The notes below the pieces were generated by a model. That model was not told the DNA's origin. It did no database searches and was given only the letters and a program-made list of their open reading frames with translations. DNA of 64,000 nucleotides, taken from NCBI RefSeq assembly GCF_002979555.1, contig NZ_PCOZ01000011.1:1-64000 (forward strand), written 5' to 3'. Position 1 is the first letter of the stretch; each line of letters starts with the position of its first letter. This stretch comes from Pseudomonas sp. MYb60 (GTDB lineage: Bacteria > Pseudomonadota > Gammaproteobacteria > Pseudomonadales > Pseudomonadaceae). Position numbers and translations under genes: made by a program. This document shows, piece after piece, positions 58,228 to 64,000 of this stretch.

Positions 58228-58266
58228 GGGAGCTGACAAAACCGGCAAGACAGCCAGCTCCCACAG
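58228..58266. repeat. Diverged REP fragment
   Basis: GGGAGCTG (58228-58235) and CAGCTCCC (58255-58262) with CCGGCAAG between. A weak member of the REP family in the 165-bp gap between the response regulator and the Spy-like gene. Confidence 0.5.
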
Positions 58267-58284
58267 AAGAACAGTGTTGGCGTG

Positions 58285-58962
58285 TCAGGGGGTGTAGTAG
58301 TAACCCCGGCTGCGCAGCGCGACGATGCGCGGCCGGCCGTCGGGGTGCGGGCCGATCTTCTTGCGCAGGTTGCTCACGTGCATGTCCAGGCTGCGATCGT
58401 AAAGGGTCAGCTTGCGCCCCAGGGCGATCTGCGCCAGTTCCTGTTTATCCAGCGGCTCACCGGGCTGGCGCAGCAGGGCTTCGAGCAGGCGGCTTTCGGA
58501 GACGGTGAGGGTGAATTCCTGTTCGTCGATGCTGACCACGCCGCGCTGGGGGCTGAAGCACAGGTCTCCCAGTTCCAGCTGCGTAGAAACCGCGGCCGGG
58601 TGGCTGCGGCGCAACACGGCGCGCAGGCGGGCGGTCAGTTCACGCGGGTCGCAGGGCTTGGCCAGGTAATCGTCGGCGCCCAGCTCCAGGCCGAGGATGC
58701 GGTCCAAAGGCTCGCCCCGGGCCGAGAGCATCAGCACCGGCAAGTCCGGGTGGTCGTTGCGCAACTGCTTGAGCAACTCCAGGCCACTGCCGTCGGGCAG
58801 CATGACATCCAGTACCACGGCCGCCGGCGCGCTATCGGCCAGGGCTTTGCGCGCGCTCAAGCCGTCGTGGCAGGCGCGCACCTGGAAGCCTTCCTGGCTC
58901 AACCAACTGGTCAGCAGCTCACAGAGCTCCTGGTCATCATCTATCAGTAACAGCTCGCTCAT
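58285..58962 (-). CDS. cpxR: Cpx-like OmpR-family response regulator
   Basis: 225 aa. Receiver domain with acidic pair (LLIDDDQEL) and phospho-acceptor Asp in VVLDVMLPDGSG (near 52), then an OmpR/PhoB winged helix (LTVSESRLLEALL to DRSLDMHVSNLRKKIG). In P. aeruginosa the ortholog PA3204 (CpxR) is reported to regulate mexAB-oprM. It begins 7 bp after the upstream coiled-coil gene. Confidence 0.88.
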   Translation of the reverse strand: MSELLLIDDDQELCELLTSWLSQEGFQVRACHDGLSARKALADSAPAAVVLDVMLPDGSGLELLKQLRNDHPDLPVLMLSARGEPLDRILGLELGADDYLAKPCDPRELTARLRAVLRRSHPAAVSTQLELGDLCFSPQRGVVSIDEQEFTLTVSESRLLEALLRQPGEPLDKQELAQIALGRKLTLYDRSLDMHVSNLRKKIGPHPDGRPRIVALRSRGYYYTP

Positions 58963-58969
58963 GACTCAC

Positions 58970-59377
58970 TCAATTTAGCCATTGTCGACGGCGACGGTGC
59001 CCCCCGCTGGCGAAGATCCCGCACAGCAGGGCGATCAGTGCGACGGATGCGCCCGTGACAAACCATTGCTGTTGCTCGGTCAGCCAGCGGGTCAAGGTCC
59101 CACCCTGTGCCTCTTTGAGTTGCTGGGCCAGGCGTTGGTTCTCCTGGCGCAGGCGACTCAGCTGGGCGCTTTCACGGCTGGCGTCCGCGCTTTGCAGTTG
59201 TTTGCCCAGTTCTTCACGCAGCCGTTCGCTTTCTTTCAAGCGTTGCTGCAACTCGGTGATCTGGGCGCCGGCACTCAGGGACAGGGGCGTGGAACTGCCG
59301 GTGTTCGAGGTTTCTTCAGCGTGGGCCGTAGCCCCGATCAATAACACTGCCAACAGACACAACTGACGTAAGCGCAT
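58970..59377 (-). CDS. Small exported coiled-coil protein with C-terminal membrane anchor
   Basis: 135 aa from the ATG at 59377 (AGGAGTTCCG leader). Signal peptide (MRLRQLCLLAVLLIGATAHA), a coiled coil (about 40-95) rich in Gln/Glu/Leu/Arg, one membrane helix (about 108-127) and a basic RRRRQW tail. It resembles the anchor half of SH3-and-anchor (TIGR04211) proteins but lacks the SH3b domain. Cotranscribed with cpxR; a role in envelope sensing is only inferred. Confidence 0.7.
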   Translation of the reverse strand: MRLRQLCLLAVLLIGATAHAEETSNTGSSTPLSLSAGAQITELQQRLKESERLREELGKQLQSADASRESAQLSRLRQENQRLAQQLKEAQGGTLTRWLTEQQQWFVTGASVALIALLCGIFASGGHRRRRQWLN

Positions 59378-59484
59378 CGGAACTCCTGATTCCACACGAA
59401 TATTCAGACTGTTGTCGGCAGGTTACCGAGAATAATGAGCAATTAGGAGTGTGCCGAACGTATTAGGTTCGGCACATTCGCAGG

Positions 59485-59784
59485 TCAAGGCAGGACTTGC
59501 TTGAACGGCTTGATCACGACGTCGGCATAGACGCCGGCGGCGACATACGGGTCCGCCTGGGCCCAGGCCTGGGCGTCGGCCAGGGAGGCGAACTCGGCGA
59601 CGATCAGGCTACCGGTGAAACCGGCATCGCCCGGGTCGTTGCTGTCCACGGCCGGGTGCGGGCCGGCCAGTACGATGCGGCCTTCGGCTTGCAGCTGTTT
59701 GAGGCGCTCGACGTGGGCCGGGCGCACGCCCAGGCGTTTTTCCAGCGAATTGGCAACGTCGGTGGCAATGATGGCGTAGAGCAT
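59485..59784 (-). CDS. yciI: YciI family protein
   Basis: 99 aa from the ATG at 59784. The ferredoxin-like YCII fold includes the conserved His in RPAHVERLKQL and Asp in ADPYVAAGVY. A small dimeric protein of unclear enzymatic role, typically next to yciB. One base separates it from the yciB stop. Confidence 0.9.
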   Translation of the reverse strand: MLYAIIATDVANSLEKRLGVRPAHVERLKQLQAEGRIVLAGPHPAVDSNDPGDAGFTGSLIVAEFASLADAQAWAQADPYVAAGVYADVVIKPFKQVLP

Positions 59785-59785
59785 G

Positions 59786-60382
59786 TCAGTCCTCGGTTTT
59801 TGGCGTGGTAGCGTCGGTGTCATGCAGGTGGCGCGACAGGTAGATACCCTGGGCGACCAGGAACAGCACGGTCATGCCCAGGCTGCCGAACACCTTGAAG
59901 TCGACCCAGTACTCCTGGAACGTGAACGCCACGAACAGGTTGGCGGCACCACAGAAGATGAAGAACACGATCCAGGCCACGTTGAGTCGCGTCCAGACCG
60001 GGTCCGGCAGGGTGAGCGCGTGGCCCATGATCCGCTTGATCAGCAGGCGGTCGCCGATGAAGTGGCTGCCGATGAACGCCAGGGCGAACAGCCAGTTCAC
60101 CACCGGGGCTTTCCATTTGAGGAAGGTTTCGCTGTGGAAGGCCAGGGTCAGGCTGCCGAAGACCAGGCACGCGACCAGGGTCAGCCATTGGCTTTTTTCC
60201 AGCTTGCGCTGGGAAATGAAGAGGGCACCGTAAACCACGAGGGAGCTGACGATAAGCACGGCGGTGGCGCTGTAGATGCCCCCGAACGTCAGCTCATGGC
60301 CTGCTACATCGATGACCCGGGGGTCGAGTTTATAAACGATGAAAAACAGCAACAGCGGGATGAAGTCGATGAATTGTTTCAC
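59786..60382 (-). CDS. yciB: Inner membrane septation protein A (YciB)
   Basis: 198 aa from a GTG at 60382 (KQFIDFIPLLLFFIVYK). Five membrane helices, with FLKWKAPVVNWLFALAFIGSHFIGD and WVDFKVFGSLGMT as family signatures. Conserved in Proteobacteria; needed for normal septation in Shigella, with unclear biochemistry. Divergent from the PHP gene. Confidence 0.92.
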   Translation of the reverse strand: MKQFIDFIPLLLFFIVYKLDPRVIDVAGHELTFGGIYSATAVLIVSSLVVYGALFISQRKLEKSQWLTLVACLVFGSLTLAFHSETFLKWKAPVVNWLFALAFIGSHFIGDRLLIKRIMGHALTLPDPVWTRLNVAWIVFFIFCGAANLFVAFTFQEYWVDFKVFGSLGMTVLFLVAQGIYLSRHLHDTDATTPKTED

Positions 60383-60469
60383 AGTAAGAGCCAGAAGCCG
60401 GATGTGGCGGCATAATAACAAACATCCTTGGTAGCGAAAGCGCCAGCTGACTTGAGGTTACACACTCCC

Positions 60470-61333
60470 GTGAATGTTGATTTGCACTGCCACAGCACGG
60501 CCTCCGATGGCGCCCTGGCGCCTGCGGTACTGGTTGCGCGTGCGTTTGAAAAAGGCGTGCGAGTCCTGTCGTTGACCGACCACGACACCCTCGAAGGCCT
60601 CGACGAAGCCCGTGAAGCGGCCCATGCGCTGGGTATGCATCTGGTCAACGGCGTGGAATTGTCCTGCACCTGGGGCGGCGCCACCATTCATGTACTCGGC
60701 TACGGTTTCGACCAGAATGCCCCGCCGCTGGTGCAGGCCATTGCCGACCTGCACAACGGCCGCTGGCTGCGCTCCGAAGAAATCAGCCGCAAACTTGCCC
60801 TCAAAGGCATGCCCAACGCCCTCGACGGCGCCCGTGCCGTCCAGCAGGCACTGGGCGACAGCGGCAACGCCCCGGCGCGGCCGCACTTTGCCGACTGGAT
60901 GGTGCGTGAAGGGTTCGTCAAGGACCGCGCCGAAGCCTTCCGCAAATGGCTGGGCGCCGGCAAACTGGGCGATGTGAAGTTGCACTGGCCGACCCTGGAA
61001 GACACCGTCGAGACCCTGCGCGCCTCCGGGGCCTGGGTCAGCCTGGCGCACCCGTGGCATTACGATTTCACCCGCAGCAAGCGCCGCAAGCTGATCAGCG
61101 ACTATATTGGAGCGGGCGGCCACGCGATCGAGGTGGTCAACGGGCACCAGCCCGCCGAACAGGTGGGGAGCCTGGCAATTCTTGCCCGCGAATTTGGTCT
61201 GCTGGTCAGTGCCGGCAGTGACTTTCATGGCCCAGGTGGGTGGTCCGAGATCGGCGAGTATCGCCAGGTACCCGAAGACCTGCCGCTCTTGTCGGGGCGA
61301 TTCAAGCATGACCCCATTACTGCCACCGTCTGA
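60470..61333 (+). CDS. PHP-domain phosphoesterase (TrpH/RNase AM type)
   Basis: 287 aa from a GTG at 60470 (NVDLHCHSTASDG); a TTG at 60428 is an alternative. Metal-binding HxH (DLHCHS), H in LTDHDTLEGL, the VELSCTW segment, AHPWHYD and the C-terminal DFHGPGG carry the PHP motifs. E. coli TrpH (YciV) is a 5'-to-3' RNase/nuclease acting on 3',5'-bisphosphates and RNA ends. Followed 13 bp later by the YciO gene. Confidence 0.9.
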   Translation: MNVDLHCHSTASDGALAPAVLVARAFEKGVRVLSLTDHDTLEGLDEAREAAHALGMHLVNGVELSCTWGGATIHVLGYGFDQNAPPLVQAIADLHNGRWLRSEEISRKLALKGMPNALDGARAVQQALGDSGNAPARPHFADWMVREGFVKDRAEAFRKWLGAGKLGDVKLHWPTLEDTVETLRASGAWVSLAHPWHYDFTRSKRRKLISDYIGAGGHAIEVVNGHQPAEQVGSLAILAREFGLLVSAGSDFHGPGGWSEIGEYRQVPEDLPLLSGRFKHDPITATV

Positions 61334-61346
61334 ACAGGTAGAACAC

Positions 61347-61976
61347 GTGAGTCAATTCTTCCAGATTCATCCGGAAAACCCCCAGGCGCGCCTGATCAAA
61401 CAGGCCGTGGAGATCATCCGCGCCGGCGGCGTGGTGATCTACCCAACAGATTCGTCCTACGCCATTGGTTGCCAGATCGGCGACAAGGGCGCAGTGGAGC
61501 GTGTAAGGCGCCTGCGCCAACTGGACGACAAGCACAACTTTGCGCTGATCTGCAGCGATCTGTCCCAACTCGGGCTGTTCGCCAAGGTCGATACCGGCAC
61601 TTTCCGCCTGCTCAAGGCCCACACGCCAGGCCCCTACACCTTTATCCTGAATGCCACCCGCGAAGTCCCGCGCCTGTTGCTGCACCCCAAGAAACGCACC
61701 ATCGGGTTGCGCGTGCCCGAGCACCCCATCGCGCTGGCGCTGCTGGCCGAGCTGGGTGAGCCGCTGATGAGCGTGTCGCTGATCATGCCCGGCGACAGCG
61801 AACCGTTGGAAGACCCCTACGAAATGCGCCAACTCCTGGAAAAGCAGGTGGACCTGATCATCGACGGTGGCTTCGGCGGCAACAAGGCCTCCACCGTGAT
61901 CAACCTGGCCGACGGCGAGCCCGAGGTGATCCGCGTCGGTTGCGGCGACCCGGCCCCGTTCATGGTCGAGGCCTGA
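61347..61976 (+). CDS. yciO: YciO/Sua5-YrdC family L-threonylcarbamoyladenylate synthase-like protein
   Basis: 209 aa from a GTG at 61347. YrdC fold with YPTDSSYAIGCQIGD (about 32-46), the KHNFALICSDL segment in place of the usual KxR loop, and SLIMPGD. The length and Lys/Phe loop match YciO rather than TsaC, and whether it makes threonylcarbamoyl-AMP for t6A is uncertain. ScpA starts on the next base after its stop. Confidence 0.9.
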   Translation: MSQFFQIHPENPQARLIKQAVEIIRAGGVVIYPTDSSYAIGCQIGDKGAVERVRRLRQLDDKHNFALICSDLSQLGLFAKVDTGTFRLLKAHTPGPYTFILNATREVPRLLLHPKKRTIGLRVPEHPIALALLAELGEPLMSVSLIMPGDSEPLEDPYEMRQLLEKQVDLIIDGGFGGNKASTVINLADGEPEVIRVGCGDPAPFMVEA

Positions 61977-62795
61977 ATGTCCGCCGTGGAAACCGTTGAT
62001 CCCCAGGCCGGCGCTCAGCAGGAACTGCCATTTGCCATGGTCTACGGCCAGGCCGTGCTGGAAATGCCGCTGGACCTGTACATCCCGCCGGACGCGCTCG
62101 AAGTGTTCCTGGACGCCTTCGAAGGCCCGCTGGACTTGCTGCTGTACCTGATCCGCAAGCAGAACATCAACATCCTCGACATTCCCGTGGCCGAAATCAC
62201 CCGCCAGTACATGGGCTATGTGGAGTTGATGCAGTCGGTGCGCCTGGAGCTGGCCGCCGAGTACCTGGTGATGGCCGCCATGCTTGCCGAGATCAAGTCG
62301 CGCATGCTGCTGCCGCGCTCGGAAACGGTGGAAGCCGAAGAGGACGACCCCCGCGCCGAACTGATCCGCCGTCTGCAGGAGTACGAACGCTTCAAGGCCG
62401 CCGCCGAGGGCATCGATGGCTTGAGCCGTGTGGGCCGCGATGTGGTGGTGCCCAAGCTTGATGCCCCGGAGGCCCGCGCGCGCAAGCTGCTGCCGGACGT
62501 GAGCCTGGAAGAATTGCTGATGTCCATGGCCGAGGTGCTGCGCCGTGGCGACATGTTTGAAAGCCACCAGGTCAGCCGCGAGGCGCTGTCCACGCGCGAG
62601 CGCATGAGTGATGTGCTGGAGCGCCTCAAGGGCGGAGGGTTCGTGCCGTTCGTCGAGCTGTTTACCGCTGAAGAAGGGCGCCTGGGGGTGGTGGTGACCT
62701 TTATGGCGGTGCTTGAATTGGTCAAGGAGTCCTTGGTCGAGCTGGTCCAGAATGAGCCTTTTGCGGCTATCCACGTGCGGGCGCGAGCCGAATAA
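61977..62795 (+). CDS. scpA: Segregation and condensation protein A
   Basis: 272 aa. Kleisin subunit of the SMC-ScpAB condensin: FEGPLDLLLYLIRKQNINILDIPVAEIT (about 43-70) is the N-terminal helix-turn-helix contact with SMC, and a C-terminal winged helix follows (about 200-265). It begins directly after the yciO stop and precedes scpB by 11 bp. Confidence 0.96.
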   Translation: MSAVETVDPQAGAQQELPFAMVYGQAVLEMPLDLYIPPDALEVFLDAFEGPLDLLLYLIRKQNINILDIPVAEITRQYMGYVELMQSVRLELAAEYLVMAAMLAEIKSRMLLPRSETVEAEEDDPRAELIRRLQEYERFKAAAEGIDGLSRVGRDVVVPKLDAPEARARKLLPDVSLEELLMSMAEVLRRGDMFESHQVSREALSTRERMSDVLERLKGGGFVPFVELFTAEEGRLGVVVTFMAVLELVKESLVELVQNEPFAAIHVRARAE

Positions 62796-62806
62796 GAGCT
62801 GAATCG

Positions 62807-63718
62807 ATGAATCTGACTGAACCCCGCGAACTGGCCCCGCTGCTGGAAGCCTTTTTACTGGCCTCGGGTAAACCGCAATCACTGGAGCGCCTGTTCGAAC
62901 TCTTTGAAGAAGCCGAACGCCCCGAACCGCCGGTGTTCAAGAAGGCGCTGGAGATCTTGCGCAAGTCCTGCGATGGCCGTGCGTTTGAACTGCGGGAAGT
63001 CGCTTCAGGTTATCGCCTGCAGATTCGTGAGAAATTTTCCCCGTGGGTCGGCCGCCTGTGGGAGGAGCGCCCGCAGCGTTATTCCCGCGCGATGCTGGAA
63101 ACCATGGCGCTGATCGCCTATCGCCAGCCCATCACCCGGGGCGAGATCGAGGATGTGCGGGGTGTGGCGGTCAACAGCCATATCGTCAAGACCTTGCTGG
63201 AACGTGAGTGGATCCGCATCGTCGGCTACCGTGACGTGCCCGGCAAACCGGCGATGTTTGCAACCACCAAGGTGTTCCTCGACCATTTCAACCTGAAAAA
63301 CCTCGACGATTTGCCGCCCCTGGCCGAACTGCGCGAGATGGAGCCAGACCCGGTGCTGGACTTCGACGACGCCCCTGTACCTGCCAGCCTGCAAGAGCTC
63401 GCCGACGCCAGCGCCGAGCCCGAAGAGCCCAAGGACGAGACCAGTTTTCATACGTTGTTGCTGGAATTGGATGACATGGAGCAGGGCATCAAGACTGATT
63501 TTGATGATTTGTTGCGTGATGGTGCTCTCGAGCCTGAATCCACCGTGGAGAACCCTGAGCCAGAACCTGAGGAAGACATCCTCGGCGTGGCCGAGGCCCG
63601 CGAAAAACTCCTGGCCGCCGTCGCCGCCCTCGAACAGCCACCGCTGAGCGACGAAGAAGACGAAGCCCGGGCCCTGGCCGAAGCCATCGAAGCCGAACGC
63701 CGCGAGTTCGAAGACTGA
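62807..63718 (+). CDS. scpB: Segregation and condensation protein B
   Basis: 303 aa. Two winged helices (residues 5-80 and 90-165; ALIAYRQPITRGEIEDVRGV is the hallmark), then a long acidic tail (about 180-303) of Glu/Asp/Pro that pseudomonad ScpB proteins carry. It dimerises and binds ScpA. The tail is unusually long compared with Bacillus ScpB (about 200 aa). Confidence 0.95.
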   Translation: MNLTEPRELAPLLEAFLLASGKPQSLERLFELFEEAERPEPPVFKKALEILRKSCDGRAFELREVASGYRLQIREKFSPWVGRLWEERPQRYSRAMLETMALIAYRQPITRGEIEDVRGVAVNSHIVKTLLEREWIRIVGYRDVPGKPAMFATTKVFLDHFNLKNLDDLPPLAELREMEPDPVLDFDDAPVPASLQELADASAEPEEPKDETSFHTLLLELDDMEQGIKTDFDDLLRDGALEPESTVENPEPEPEEDILGVAEAREKLLAAVAALEQPPLSDEEDEARALAEAIEAERREFED

Positions 63719-63746
63719 CGTGCACTACCCAACACCGGTGTTCAAG

Positions 63747-63772
63747 GTGGGAGGGGGCAAGCCCCCTCCCAC
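63747..63772. repeat. REP hairpin after scpB
   Basis: GTGGGAGGGGGC-AA-GCCCCCTCCCAC, a perfect palindrome of the same family as the other repeats. Confidence 0.88.
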
Positions 63773-63960
63773 ATTTTGATCTGTGTGGGCTCACCGGTCG
63801 GCGGAAAAGTGAATGACTTGGCGCTTATCGACTAGTCTCTGATGCGCAACGTCCACCATACGCGTATGATTCGCGACCCTTCGCCGACCTATTCGGCCAA
63901 GACCCCGCTTTCAACACTCTTCAGGCCACGCCTGAATCGACCCACCGGGAGGTGCTTAAG

Positions 63961-64000
63961 ATGAATGACAAAGACCAGAACGACAGCCAGGAAATCGGCC
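63961..64000 (+). CDS. rluB: Probable 23S rRNA pseudouridine synthase RluB, first 13 codons
   Basis: ATG at 63961 preceded by GGGAGGTG; only MNDKDQNDSQEIG is in the window. The position right after scpAB and the acidic, polar beginning are typical of RluB in Pseudomonas, where scpA-scpB-rluB are neighbours. The catalytic domain is outside the window, so the name rests on context. Confidence 0.5.
   Translation, partial: MNDKDQNDSQEIG

Overview
The window is chromosomal DNA from a Pseudomonas, most likely of the P. fluorescens group. The evidence is the gene neighbourhoods (secA-argJ, aspS-yebC-ruvCAB-tol-pal-queEC, gcsR-gcv, arcDABC, a cpx-like block), each of which has a counterpart in P. 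aeruginosa from my memory of that genome. The intergenic palindromes built on GTGGGAGGGGGCTTGCCCCC also resemble the REP/REPIN repeats of P. fluorescens SBW25. All assignments come from reading the sequence and proteins; no database search was run.

Layout. 1-2811 (minus): DUF4129-type membrane protein (cut by the left edge), SpoIIM-family and RDD-family membrane proteins. 2977-9000: sbcB, mvaT, purU, a small acidic ORF, the wreck of a chemoreceptor gene, a HerA-like ATPase and dciA. 9255-14296: secA, argJ and a Nudix-ThiE fusion. 14408-17989 (minus): panE, a membrane histidine kinase and a PduO-type cobalamin adenosyltransferase. 18113-19571: yajQ and an MscS channel. 19747-24792: OprD-family porin, a 0.74-kb non-coding stretch, HIT protein, slyX, a membrane-anchored cold-shock-domain protein, Dps, a ribbon-helix-helix protein and an FmdB-type zinc ribbon.

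24900-37230 is the conserved housekeeping block aspS, yebC, ruvCAB, ybgC-tolQRAB-pal-cpoB, queE-queC and tRNA-Lys, covering aspartyl-tRNA synthesis, Holliday junction processing, the trans-envelope Tol-Pal machine and queuosine precursor synthesis. nadA, an RDD protein and a cold-shock protein follow. 39820-47514 (minus) is a glycine/serine catabolic unit: the sigma54 activator gcsR, then gcvH-gcvP-sdaA-gcvT behind a recognisable sigma54 promoter and three 18-bp GcsR-like sites. The glyA found in the P. aeruginosa operon is absent. 48072-52938 (minus) is the arginine deiminase operon arcDABC with an Anr/FNR-type box placed exactly at -41.5 from an inferred start. A second arcD paralogue lies head-to-head with it.

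54853-63718: CoA-transferase family III protein, a Cpx-like two-component set (response regulator, Spy/CpxP-like periplasmic protein, sensor kinase) with a small coiled-coil membrane protein upstream, YciI-like and YciB proteins, a PHP phosphoesterase, a YciO/Sua5 protein and scpA-scpB. The first 13 codons of a probable rluB reach the right edge. No phage, IS element, CRISPR array or clear genomic island was seen. The less ordinary content is regulatory architecture, domain fusions, gene decay and REP palindromes. No strong candidate for an entirely new system was found.
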